This document shows, in pieces, positions 53,682 through 62,304 of a stretch of 64,000 nucleotides of DNA. The stretch is from Mitosporidium daphniae (lineage: Eukaryota > Microsporidia), in assembly GCF_000760515.2 (NCBI RefSeq), contig NW_013546667.1, positions 1 to 64,000 on the forward strand, in the 5' to 3' direction. The position numbers were made by a program, and so were the translations under genes. Under the pieces are notes generated by a model. That model worked only from the letters and a program-made list of their open reading frames with translations. It was not told the origin of the DNA and made no database searches. Every line of letters begins with the position of its first letter. The stretch's first letter is position 1.

Positions 53682-54659
53682 ATGTGCCATTATTTTATGC
53701 ATCTTGTCCTCGACACCAATGCATTCATCTTCAATGAGGCCGTCAACATTTATCCTAGCGATGAAATATACACAATTCCACAAGTGATCAAAAATGAAAT
53801 CAAAGATGAGGCTGCAAAGCGGTCCCTTTGCATACTCGAGCCAAGGCTTCATATCCAAGTCCCATCCGCAGACTCGATCAGATTTGTGACCGAATTTGCA
53901 AAAAAGACGGGAGACCTGGCGTCATTGTCGATAGTTGATACCCATCTTATAGCTCTCACTCTGGACCTGGAAAAATCCGTTTGCCGAGGAGATATTTCCC
54001 ATTTACGTAGCACCCCTTTGCCCCTGTGTCTTTCCAAAGGACAGCAGAACAATTTGCAAGGTGGATCGCCCATGGACACTTGGATCACATCCAGTTCGTC
54101 CGGTAGTGATGGCACCGATTCGCACGGCAGTACTGAGTCTTCTGCCTCAATGCCACGGGAAGTTGCTTGCCTTTCTTCTGACTTTGCAATGCAGAATGTT
54201 CTTATTCAAATTGGCCTTTGTGCCCGCTCGAGCCAGTCTGGAGCACACATAAAGTCCCTTCGCCATTGGGTCCTTCGCTGTCATGCATGTTACGCCATCG
54301 AGCGCGATTCCACACGCAGGTTTTGCGACAAATGCGGGAATGCCACTCTTTTGCGGACATCTGTTGGTGTTTCTGCAGAGACCGGAGAAATGGTGCTCTA
54401 CTTGAAGAAAAACTTTCAATTCAACAACCGAGGTACAATTTATCCGATTCCCAAAAAGGAAAAACTAAACTTGAGAGAAGATCAAAAGGAGTATCAACGA
54501 TCCATCAAAGTATACCAGCGCTCGCTTTCACGAAGCCAGCGGGAGGATTCCGCCTTTTCTTCGTCCTTTTTTTCTGGCTGTATACGGGCGGGAGAATGCC
54601 AACAGCCCGTCATTGGCTATGGGCGTCGGAATATCAATGCCAGCAAGCTCACAAAGTAA
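53682..54659 (+). CDS. NOB1: 20S pre-rRNA D-site endonuclease Nob1
   Basis: Cleaves 20S pre-rRNA at site D to make mature 18S rRNA. Single exon, 325 residues. The PIN domain starts HLVLDTNAFIFNEAV (catalytic Asp), with VIKNEIKDEAAKRSL, VTEFAKKTGDLASLSIVDTH (acidic catalytic pair) and IALTLDLEK. The zinc ribbon is LRCHACYAIERDSTRRFCDK with CG following, then YLKKNFQFNNRGTIYPIPK. The middle loop is Ser-rich. TAAATTTTA abuts the ATG at 53682; MHLVLDT at 53697 is the alternative start. With eS27 and the Utp12 protein it makes a local group of 40S ribosome genes, without sign of an operon. Confidence 0.95.
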   Translation: MCHYFMHLVLDTNAFIFNEAVNIYPSDEIYTIPQVIKNEIKDEAAKRSLCILEPRLHIQVPSADSIRFVTEFAKKTGDLASLSIVDTHLIALTLDLEKSVCRGDISHLRSTPLPLCLSKGQQNNLQGGSPMDTWITSSSSGSDGTDSHGSTESSASMPREVACLSSDFAMQNVLIQIGLCARSSQSGAHIKSLRHWVLRCHACYAIERDSTRRFCDKCGNATLLRTSVGVSAETGEMVLYLKKNFQFNNRGTIYPIPKKEKLNLREDQKEYQRSIKVYQRSLSRSQREDSAFSSSFFSGCIRAGECQQPVIGYGRRNINASKLTK

Positions 54660-54876
54660 CTTATTAAAATCGATATGCACCCATCTGCTAAATAAATTTG
54701 TTCTGTTAGATGCAAGCGTTTGGCCCACATGTGTGCCACACTTGTAAATCAAAGTTGAGACTTAAAAATAGCATATGACACGGCCAACTTTTTCCCACAC
54801 GTTGGTCTTCAAACCCACATCATGTTGGCAACAAAGCTACGGATAGCGATTACTTCCATTTAGTTAAGTTTATTGC

Positions 54877-55261
54877 TTAGTTTTGCTTGCGGCGAATGGA
54901 TACACCTAGTACAAAGTTAAGAAAATAAGCAATACCCTCAGAGATGCGGCAGCGACCACCGGTTGGTTGGCAGAGGATCAACTGGCATTTTGGGCAAGAA
55001 ATGACCGTCTTTGCATGGCTGAATGCGCTGACAATGGTATGGCATTCTACAAAAGATGGGAGACACATATCATACTGCTGCATTTAACATCCATGAAGAA
55101 CGAGTTTGGGCTCTGCACAAGCCGCTTAAGCTTGTGTGTGCGCTTTTGGGTCTGAAGAGATGGATTGAGAAGATCGGTTACGAGCTACCACAATTAGCAA
55201 AGACCAACGGAAAGGGGCACAATGGATGAAATGCAGACAAGAACAAAGACTTACCGGCATA
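54877..55261 (-). CDS. RPS27: Ribosomal protein eS27
   Basis: 40S ribosomal subunit protein. Four exons, 84 residues; introns at 55185-55255 (71 nt), 55047-55075 (29) and 54906-54935 (30). The first exon is only ATG CCG (6 nt). The spliced protein starts [20 protein letters not shown], continues [39 protein letters not shown] (four zinc cysteines in two CxxC pairs) and ends [21 protein letters not shown]. The 30-nt third intron has no stop and is a multiple of three, so it reads through as ten extra residues if retained. TTTTAAAATTTA lies about 20 bp upstream of the start. Confidence 0.97.
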
Positions 55262-55337
55262 ATGGCGAATAAAACTACTAAATTTTAAAACTTTAATTTT
55301 CATCATAATGGTTCGAAATTTTATTTACCAAATGGAA

Positions 55338-56660
55338 CTAAGACGGATGCATGTTCTCAATGCTATGTTTTGATGCAACGTCGGGGGAGATTATAATGTG
55401 TCGATGTGGGTAGAGCTCTTTATACGTATTCTTAATGGTCAGCTCGGATATTCCAGTCACCATTGAAATATCTCTAGCTGGCCGTCTGTACTGGGGATGA
55501 AGCAAGGTCACCATGTATATGATTGTTGCTGCAATAGATACTGGGCTCTTTCCAGAGAGACAGTCCAAGAATTGCACCTTTTGACACAGCTGCAATGCGC
55601 TTTTTTGCACCTCCATTGGAAGGGAAAGGTTTGAGCAAAATCGTGCCATAAAATCCTGTATATAAATAATGGATCCCATTGGGCGTTGTTCTTCGCCATT
55701 GAGGGCAATCAAAGGCGAAAGAGATGGACTCTCCACAGGAGATTCTGCTTTCAATGCCGCAACAGCAGGAACGGAGGCCGAAGACGAGGTGGAGAGTTGG
55801 GCCTCTGTGGGGGATCCTCCACCAGAACCCCCAGCAACGGCCTTCGAGGCTGACAAATTTGGCTGCATCAAAGCTGACGTCATTTTTGGCGTAATGGCAC
55901 CATTTGTATGTATTTCACCCTGCGGATATAGATATGGAAAAAGCGCCTTATAACACCGACCAATGTCCTTCTTTGGAATCATCGTCAGAAGCGATATCTC
56001 TTTAAATGTCCGTGTAACGCGCTCCATTCGACAAGCGATGTAGACGCATGCAGCGATGATCCCATCCATTGGCTTTCCCTTTAACAACTTCCCATCCTCA
56101 ACCTTTTTAAACAGATGCTTAGCACAATCTGCAATCCTTTTTGGAAGTCCAATTCGTTCTGAAATGATAGAAATATTTTTAAAGGCGTGGATAATATTTC
56201 GATCCGAGGCTTTCATACTTGTCTTGTTCTGTATTTTTGCAAGATCAAATGAAGAGCCAGATGACGATCCGGATGAAGAAAACGAAGATCCATCTTTTCC
56301 CTTAGGGAGGGAGGAAATGAGCGTTGATTCAATGGTCAACGTCTCGTCATCCCCCTCCCCATACATCAGCGGGTCTTGAGGCCCTCCGACACGAGATGGG
56401 TCATCATTTCCAGATGTTCCATCATTGGCAAATGATCGCCATTCGCTCCTAGTATCTATTATTCGATCGTGAACAACGACCCCACAATCCCGACATACAA
56501 CATCCCCAGATGCATAATCTTCGATAAGATTAGGATTGGCGCTTCTGCATTCTGAACAACTAAATTTAATTGTCAAATCTTGAGAAAATTTTCTCATATG
56601 CACGGCTGATGATGCCAGAGATGGAGGGGCTGGCGGTAGTGGTGGTGATGATGCTAACAT
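55338..56660 (-). CDS. SUA7: Transcription initiation factor IIB
   Basis: Bridges TBP-bound promoters and RNA polymerase II. Single exon, 440 residues, longer than usual (about 315-345). The N-terminal zinc ribbon is CSECRSANPNLIEDYASGDV then VCRDCG (about 34-57), the B-reader region includes DTRSEWRSFAND, and two cyclin folds follow: KPMDGIIAACVYIACRMERV with RTFKEIS, and SGKSPVSIAATIIYMV with RDISMVTGISELTIKNTYKE. About 80 Ser/Ala/Gly-rich residues are inserted after LFPYLYPQGEIHTNG, between the two folds. Confidence 0.96.
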   Translation of the reverse strand: MLASSPPLPPAPPSLASSAVHMRKFSQDLTIKFSCSECRSANPNLIEDYASGDVVCRDCGVVVHDRIIDTRSEWRSFANDGTSGNDDPSRVGGPQDPLMYGEGDDETLTIESTLISSLPKGKDGSSFSSSGSSSGSSFDLAKIQNKTSMKASDRNIIHAFKNISIISERIGLPKRIADCAKHLFKKVEDGKLLKGKPMDGIIAACVYIACRMERVTRTFKEISLLTMIPKKDIGRCYKALFPYLYPQGEIHTNGAITPKMTSALMQPNLSASKAVAGGSGGGSPTEAQLSTSSSASVPAVAALKAESPVESPSLSPLIALNGEEQRPMGSIIYIQDFMARFCSNLSLPMEVQKSALQLCQKVQFLDCLSGKSPVSIAATIIYMVTLLHPQYRRPARDISMVTGISELTIKNTYKELYPHRHIIISPDVASKHSIENMHPS

Positions 56661-56952
56661 GTTTTGTGGTTATTGATCGTCTTCTCTCCTAAAGAGTAAG
56701 ATTGGATGATCATACGTATTTATTGAGTAAAGTACAATGGTTGTTGATGATCTACCTCTTTTGACAAACGGCTGACCTCCTCTCCACAGAGCAAGCAACA
56801 ACAAAAAATTATGCATGAATGTTGCTTTTGAGTTTTGTGCAAAAAGCGACCCCGATTGGTCCAATCAGTTTAAATCTCCTAACTTTGAAGGTGAAACATA
56901 TTTTTGAAAAAACCCTTTAATTCCAAATTAATTTCACATTAATCCACAAACC
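56661..56952. other. TFIIB upstream spacer with CCAAT dyad
   Basis: A 292-bp spacer. It holds a palindromic GATTGGTCCAATC at 56854-56866, about 190 bp upstream of the TFIIB ATG, combining two CCAAT pentamers in opposite orientation. A 64-codon open frame at 56670-56864 has no family features. Confidence 0.45.
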
Positions 56953-57732
56953 TCACCATTCAGAAATGGCCAACAAGATTTGCTCCTCAGATGCATCCAG
57001 GTCGAGGGGAGGAAAGATGATACACAGCAGTCCATTTTTGAGCCCAACCGTAATGTTTTCAACGTTAGTTTGAGATGGCACTCTTAGTTTTTCGTCGATT
57101 TCTTTTTGAATCAAAGGTCCTCTATTTGATTCAGAAATGGCACAAGTTCCACGAATCGATATCATTCTCTTGTCCCCAGAGATGGTCACTTTAAGATCAT
57201 TTGCGGAACAACCAGAGACGTCCACAACCATCATTTTCTCACCCTCTTCAAGGTTGTTAATGCGTTCCTCGCTTTCCTTGGTGAAAAGCGCATCGGGCAT
57301 CAGTTTCCCGAACAATTTATGAAGCTTTGCCGAGATATCGGAATGAGGATCTTCCTCTTCTGCCATTACCTTGTTCTTGGACTCTTTAAGCTGTTCAGAG
57401 ACTTGTGACCACAGCGTTTCAACATCTTGAACCAGTCTATCTTTCCACTGGCCCAAGTTTCCCAAAAGATCGTCTTTATCCATCAAATGAGCAGTCTCAT
57501 CTTTGCATTTCTGGAGTCTCTCCATCATGCCTTCTTTGATATTCTCGAGTTTCGATTTTACCGAATGTGGGGTTTGCTTCTCAATTTGGCTTTGAATTTT
57601 CTTTGGCCCATCTGTTTGCAAATCCGGGATATTTTTAAATGCGGGATAATCATTCCACACCCCGGCAATCAGTGCCAAAATTAGGAAAATTTTCAACAGC
57701 GCAAGCGACATCTTTGCGGGAAACGAATTCAT
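56953..57732 (-). CDS. Signal-peptide-bearing HSP20/alpha-crystallin-like protein
   Basis: A single exon of 259 residues. The N-terminus (MNSFPAKMSLALLKIFLILALIAG, broken here as MNSFPAKMSLALL then KIFLILALIAG) is a signal peptide or anchor; residues about 40-150 are a charged helical linker. Residues about 160-255 form a beta-sandwich with KMMVVDVSGCSANDLKVTIS, RMISIRGTC and VENITVGLKNGLLCIIFPPL, which is the strand order of an alpha-crystallin or p23/CS domain ('xGxLxIxxP'). An ER-lumenal small heat-shock-like chaperone is inferred. Start is the ATG at 57732; the frame upstream has only a GTG. Confidence 0.65.
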   Translation of the reverse strand: MNSFPAKMSLALLKIFLILALIAGVWNDYPAFKNIPDLQTDGPKKIQSQIEKQTPHSVKSKLENIKEGMMERLQKCKDETAHLMDKDDLLGNLGQWKDRLVQDVETLWSQVSEQLKESKNKVMAEEEDPHSDISAKLHKLFGKLMPDALFTKESEERINNLEEGEKMMVVDVSGCSANDLKVTISGDKRMISIRGTCAISESNRGPLIQKEIDEKLRVPSQTNVENITVGLKNGLLCIIFPPLDLDASEEQILLAISEW

Positions 57733-57932
57733 CTGAGCTCGCCGCACATTTAGCGCCCCATTTATAGCAAGTGCGGAAAGAAGCCTATGGTCGCATCAAA
57801 GTAAATCTAATTTTATTTGTGCAATTTGTATTGCAAACGGCGCGGAAATCGGCCTAAAATCAAGGCGAACTCTGTTCGCACGCAGCGAATTCAAACCCCA
57901 CGAGGGAGCGTGGTAAAGCTTGGTTTATTTGG

Positions 57933-58966
57933 CTAATATTCGTGACCGGACTTGGGCTTGAAAACCCCATCAATAATATCGGTCATCGAAACGACACCCA
58001 AAAGCTTTGGATGTGCAGAACCAGCCCTGTTTGGAGAAGTTGCGGGATTTTCCACCACCCACACGCGATGAGTACTGGTGGCCAAAAGCTTCTCAATCAC
58101 ATTTATTAGCGGCGTGTCTTCGTAAACATCGTAATACGGATACCTAGTGTCAATACTTGTATGCTTACCTGTCCCCTCCTCTGGATATGCCGATTTCAGA
58201 TAGTACCATTGAAATAAAAGGTAGCACCGGCTGAAATAAGAAGCTTTTCGGATCCTTTTTGAAGATCAAGTATTGCAAGTCCGATGCCGAGAGATGCCCG
58301 ACGATCAGATTGTTTTTCTCGACCACGGCAACGGAGGAGACAGAGTTGACCCTCATTTTCCTAATTGCCTCAATTAATAGTTCGCTGGGGTTAACGCTAA
58401 CAGCGGGGTATGTAATTTTGATTAAATGGGAAAGGGGCAATAGAAAGTCGTTGTCCCGCTTTCCCTGCTGCTCTTTGAGGATCCAACGAAGAAGATCCGA
58501 TTGCGACAAAACGCCGCAAATCCTTTCGGAAGGCTTTGGAATGTCCGTTTTGGAAATAGCGTCATTCATAAGCACAATGCGATGGATTCCCATCCCCAAC
58601 ACCTCAATGGCATTTAGAATGGGCGAATCAATGCCGGTCGAATAGAAGGGATCTTTCATTGATCGATCGACAAGCGTACGGGCCGTGGCTTCGAGTTGGA
58701 GGCCGTCCACGCCTTTGTGAAGCAAAAAATCGGCAAGATCGACATAGTCCAGCATCCCACATATAACGCCCGTATCTGGATCAACCACGGGCGCAGATGA
58801 TATATGATGGTCTGATAGGGTCTAAACATTAATGGCAACGAGTGTGTGCCTTGTATGCAGCTATGGTGTTCGAGTCGGCCGAAATACACACAACCGCCTT
58901 AGTAGCATGGGGGGAGTCTACGATGCTCCTGCAAGTGACATTCTTGACATGTTGAAAGTCCAGCAT
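57933..58966 (-). CDS. Four-CBS-domain regulatory protein (Sds23/Snf4-like)
   Basis: Binds adenine nucleotides in relatives. Three exons, 326 residues; introns at 58822-58849 (28 nt, GC-AG) and 58144-58168 (25). Four CBS repeats are seen: IAAYKTLSDHHISSAPVVDP with GMLDYVDLADFLL; ILNAIEVLGMGIHRIVLMN with GVLSQSDLLRWIL; LLIEAIRKMRVNSVSSVAVV with GHLSASDLQYLIF; and, only after splicing, LINVIEKLLATSTHRVWVVE with GVVSMTDIIDGVF. The 'FDY-DL' motif in repeat 1 favours Sds23 over the AMPK gamma subunit Snf4, but no specific function is shown. Confidence 0.85.
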
Positions 58967-59024
58967 CACTTAATTTTAACGAGTGACCAAAGTTTGAATT
59001 GATTGGAAATTAATTAACATTCAA

Positions 59025-59121
59025 GGAAATGTTTTGGAAAATTCTATTTGCAAACTTAACTTTCTCGAAGGTTTGGTAGCGTGGGCCATAAATAGCCACA
59101 GTTTGGGCCGCCGTCCCCACA
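59025..59121 (+). promoter_or_regulatory. HSP20 promoter with heat-shock-like elements
   Basis: Upstream of the HSP20 ATG (59122) lie two palindromic heat-shock half-site pairs, GAAAATTC at 59037-59044 and TTCTCGAA at 59062-59069 (GAAnnTTC and TTCnnGAA), and a TATA-like CATAAATAG at about 59087-59095. Their spacing and position fit HSF control. AATTAATTAA at about 59010 lies further up, near the divergent CBS gene. Confidence 0.5.
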
Positions 59122-59661
59122 ATGTACGCAGACAGATTTTTCAGACGATCTTTGAGGGACATTGATGCCATGTTCGAAAGGATGTTCGATATGCCAGCCT
59201 TGTTCAGATTTCCCATGACCAGGGATCTCGGAAGATCCTCACCATCTGTGGATGTCAGAGAAACCGATTCGCAATATATCATTGAGGCAGAGCTACCTGG
59301 GGTCCGCAAGGAAGACATACGTGTCCAATGCTTTGAAGGTCGCACCATTTCACTTGATGGCTTCTACTCTCGAAAATACTCTGCACCGTCCTCTAACGAG
59401 CTGAGTGGTAAGCCCGAAGAGGACACTTCTGAAAGCATGTCCGTAGAAAAGCGCTCGTCTTCAACAGATGTTGCAAAGGAACAGCCGCATAATGTTCTCC
59501 AAGCTGAAAGGGCCGAAGGAAAATTCTTCAGATCATTCACTCTTCCTGAGGAAATCGACTGTTCCAAGATTGACGTCACTTTTGAGAATGGACTTTTATC
59601 CATCATCGCGCCAAAGTCCGAGGGAAAACGCGGAATCCCAGTCACCATCAACGTCAAGTAG
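59122..59661 (+). CDS. Small heat-shock protein HSP20
   Basis: ATP-independent holdase chaperone. Single exon, 179 residues. N-terminus MYADRFFRRSLRDIDAMFER is amphipathic; the alpha-crystallin domain begins SVDVRETDSQYIIEAELPGV, contains RKEDIRVQCFEGRTISLDG and ends FFRSFTLPEEIDCSKIDVTF plus ENGLLSIIAPK (the G-L-I motif with following Pro). A Ser/Glu-rich insert of about 45 residues splits the domain. The C-terminal PVTINVK holds an IxI/V-like motif. Confidence 0.95.
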   Translation: MYADRFFRRSLRDIDAMFERMFDMPALFRFPMTRDLGRSSPSVDVRETDSQYIIEAELPGVRKEDIRVQCFEGRTISLDGFYSRKYSAPSSNELSGKPEEDTSESMSVEKRSSSTDVAKEQPHNVLQAERAEGKFFRSFTLPEEIDCSKIDVTFENGLLSIIAPKSEGKRGIPVTINVK

Positions 59662-59684
59662 CCTCATGTAGATCAATAAATTTA

Positions 59685-60161
59685 TTACAAGGACGTAGGC
59701 TTTCTCTCACTAAGGCTTTCAGAAGCTATTTTGAGGATGGAGCTGTTGAACGCTTGACACTTTATCGGCATGTCTAGCGTGTAAAATGGGTTCTTCAAGA
59801 TGCAATTGGCGTATGACGAATATAGCCTGTTGAAGAACAGTTCTAGCCGTAAATCGTCGATCGGCTCTTCCGAGTGTGAAATCAAAAGAAACTTCAGTCC
59901 AGTTACGGTCTGTCTGCAATGAAGATTGAATTCCCTCCCATTGATCGTGGTGATGCCAAACCCGACAAACGGACCCAGCGAAACCGGCGTGCACTTTGAA
60001 TCGGGAACCAAAAGACAGGAGATGGCATGTATGGATTGAAAAGTAGAGGCCAAAACCATTAGGTGGTTACTGGAAGCCAGCGACCCACTTTCCGTGGGAA
60101 AGTCGAACGAAAATATGAGGCCCCCGGCCTTGTTGATGATAAGCAAAGAGAATGAAGACAT
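59685..60161 (-). CDS. TRS23: TRAPP complex subunit Trs23/TRAPPC4
   Basis: Core subunit of the TRAPP tethering complex and exchange factor for Rab1/Ypt1 in ER-Golgi traffic. Single exon, 158 residues, close to the human length with no PDZ-like insert. SSFSLLIINKAGGLIFSFDF and the C-terminal LYSSYANCILKNPFYTLDMP IKC are the sybindin-fold signatures, with TGLKFLLIS in between. It converges on HSP20 with 23 bp between stops. Confidence 0.93.
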   Translation of the reverse strand: MSSFSLLIINKAGGLIFSFDFPTESGSLASSNHLMVLASTFQSIHAISCLLVPDSKCTPVSLGPFVGFGITTINGREFNLHCRQTVTGLKFLLISHSEEPIDDLRLELFFNRLYSSYANCILKNPFYTLDMPIKCQAFNSSILKIASESLSERKPTSL

Positions 60162-60464
60162 AACCCTAAAATTGGGCCAAGATTTTACTTTATTTGGCCA
60201 ATGTGCATGGTGCCGATAAATCAGTTGCCTTTACAACACTTGCGTTGCATGTGGCAAGCATTTTTGGTGCACCCAACCACAATGCAGCATGTGATTTTGA
60301 TTTGACATTGAGAAGGGACGAAAATGGCAGACCTCAATGTCGAATCAAGCCATTTCAATGCACATGCATGTGCATTGAAATGGACATCTCAAACGGGTGT
60401 AATCTTAAAATTTGGTCCAATGCAAGGTGTCACGCTTAAAAAGTCTGGCATTTATTATTAATAT
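60162..60464. other. Spacer with a perfect palindrome
   Basis: About 300 bp between Trs23 and the SUCO-like gene. An 81-codon plus-strand frame (60194-60439) is open but has no family features and no splice partner. The notable element is the palindrome at 60350-60383. No tRNA or repeat is seen otherwise. Confidence 0.5.
60350..60383. repeat. Perfect 34-bp palindrome
   Basis: Both 17-base arms are exact reverse complements with no central loop; the left arm reads CCATTTCAATGCACATG. The centre is ATGCAT. The base pair outside it breaks the symmetry, so the length is exactly 34 bp. It lies in the spacer between Trs23 and the SUCO-like gene and could extrude as a cruciform or act as a dyad binding site. 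Confidence 0.97.
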
Positions 60465-62246
60465 TTACACGTTCATGCGTGGCATTGATTTTGAGCGAAA
60501 TTTGCATCTTTCTCTTGTGAAGGACGAGGAGGTTCGGCCAAGTGCTCCCCGTTCCAGCAGAGGGCTTTTCGGAGAAGATGGTGCAAAAAGACATCCATTG
60601 CCAGTTGGAGTGCTTAATAAGTGGTCGTTGTTTTTCAATAGAGACGATTTTGTTAATGATGGATCTACGGTCGGAAATAGCATAACCTCGGGGTCGAGCA
60701 TTATCGGATTGATGGATGGTTGTGTGGGGGTATTTAAAATTAAAGCAGAGATTTCATCAAAATTAGAGTGCATAATAATGGGCGAAGATGCTGAAGAAAG
60801 TGCTCCTTTCACAGAAGAAGAAGAAGATGATGATGATGACGAAGGGGCCCTTTTTCTTTTTGAAAATCGCCAAAAAATCCACCAATTTATGAAAATCGAA
60901 AATACAACGATCAAAAGAAGAAGAAACACCCCGTTTAATTCGGAATCCTTGTTCCAAAAATATACAAATCGCTCTATTTTCAACACATCATACAAATTGT
61001 TAATATACCCACTCCGAGCAATGCCTGGCTCTGTAACAGATTCCGGAAGGCGGCTCTCGAAAGAGCAGAAAGAAAAATTTACATCCCATGTTTGCACCTT
61101 GGCCATTGAGTGGCGCAGAGCATTTAGCTCGGACGAGGTTTCCAAAAGCTGAGAGGCAAGCGAATCCGTTTGGCTTTCAAGGAGCCCCACACGGTCAATA
61201 ATAAGCTTGAAAATGTTATTTCCAGATATTACGTCGGAAGATTCGCTTTCGTTCTTTTCAAAAAACAACGGGGACCCATCAGACGAATGGGCTTTAAATA
61301 GCGTTCGAAAGTGCTTGTTGGAGTCCAGCATTTGAAAAAGAAGGGAGAGATTGCTGTTAATATTTCGGTGGTGCGCATGGGCACGGTGCTGATTATTTTT
61401 GCTGGTATTGTTGTTGCTTGGGCAGGACCTTCGATGTTCGTTGATGTCGGGCGTTTCCTTGCCAGGATCTGCCTTTTTTGTGATTCTGAAATTTTCTTGG
61501 AAAGAGGTGTTCGAGTGAGGCATCGGGTTTTTTGCTATTTCTTGCCTCAAGTCATCAATCATGGTGGTTCCATATACGGCCAGAAATGTGACGGGGCAAT
61601 AAAACTCGTGCCCATAAAAGGATTCAAACTCAAACCTCAAGTATCGGACGAAAGAAGACGAGCCTTCTAAATTGAACACCTGCGGTCCTCGTGTAGGCGA
61701 AGCCTCCAAGTTTGCAATCAACTTCCAGTCTGGAGATTCGGCCCCATATCTTGCAGAGCCAAAAAGACCGACCTTCTTAAAAGAGCTCGAAAAATATTCC
61801 TCGTTGGAGAGCACAATGGTATCTATGCGTAGCTCGGAGCACAATTCAACGATTATGTTTGAAATGGAAGCAGAGTTGGTGATTTGTGTCTGCGTGGAGG
61901 TAAAGAGAAAGCTAGATAGCCACTTCAAAGTGGAGGAGGACTTGTAATTTGTGCATGGAATTAGCATGTAGACGTCTTTGTTGGGGCTCAAAATTGCGCT
62001 TGGAGATTTGATGCCCAAACTTGAATGTATCACCAGAGCGGCACATGCAGCACTTGCAAAGTTAAACCTCTCCTTTAAAACAGAAGAAAAAACCTTACTG
62101 CTGTTAAAGTAAGGTTTCACGCCGGAATAAATCGACGATGAATGGTTCTTTTGTGGGTGCGAGGACGGCGAAGACGGCCAGTGCCCATGGGTATTTGCCG
62201 ACGCCTGTCTTGAATCGCCACCAGAATGCACGGAGGACGACGCCAT
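60465..62246 (-). CDS. SUN-like ER membrane protein Slp1/SUCO family
   Basis: Single exon, 593 residues. The SUN-like domain lies at about 60-230: SAACAALVIHSS, SPSAILSPNKDVYMLIPC, IIVELCSELRIDTIVLSNEE and YFSSSFKKVGLFGSARY, then WKLIANLEASPTRGPQVFNL and FESFYGHEFYCPVTFLAVYG, the typical Slp1/SUCO run. A Ser/His-rich middle is followed by a coiled coil, a membrane segment (GVFLLLLIVVFSIFINWWIF, about 435-455) and a basic/acidic cytosolic tail with a Ser10-like run. TTTTTAATTTTGCA directly precedes the ATG at 62246, so no signal peptide is obvious in this model. Family members help fold ER membrane proteins and position the nuclear envelope. Confidence 0.87.
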   Translation of the reverse strand: MASSSVHSGGDSRQASANTHGHWPSSPSSHPQKNHSSSIYSGVKPYFNSSKVFSSVLKERFNFASAACAALVIHSSLGIKSPSAILSPNKDVYMLIPCTNYKSSSTLKWLSSFLFTSTQTQITNSASISNIIVELCSELRIDTIVLSNEEYFSSSFKKVGLFGSARYGAESPDWKLIANLEASPTRGPQVFNLEGSSSFVRYLRFEFESFYGHEFYCPVTFLAVYGTTMIDDLRQEIAKNPMPHSNTSFQENFRITKKADPGKETPDINEHRRSCPSNNNTSKNNQHRAHAHHRNINSNLSLLFQMLDSNKHFRTLFKAHSSDGSPLFFEKNESESSDVISGNNIFKLIIDRVGLLESQTDSLASQLLETSSELNALRHSMAKVQTWDVNFSFCSFESRLPESVTEPGIARSGYINNLYDVLKIERFVYFWNKDSELNGVFLLLLIVVFSIFINWWIFWRFSKRKRAPSSSSSSSSSSVKGALSSASSPIIMHSNFDEISALILNTPTQPSINPIMLDPEVMLFPTVDPSLTKSSLLKNNDHLLSTPTGNGCLFAPSSPKSPLLERGALGRTSSSFTRERCKFRSKSMPRMNV

Positions 62247-62304
62247 TGCAAAATTAAAAACAAGTAAAAGTTTGAGGGCATCCACGTTGTGTATTAATAA
62301 TTTA

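Noticed and set aside
55669-55953. Open frame antisense to TFIIB
   Set aside because: It lies opposite the low-complexity TFIIB insert and reflects its base composition.
60194-60439. 81-codon frame over the palindrome
   Set aside because: No homology, no splice partner, and it contains the palindrome, which gives a mirrored codon pattern.
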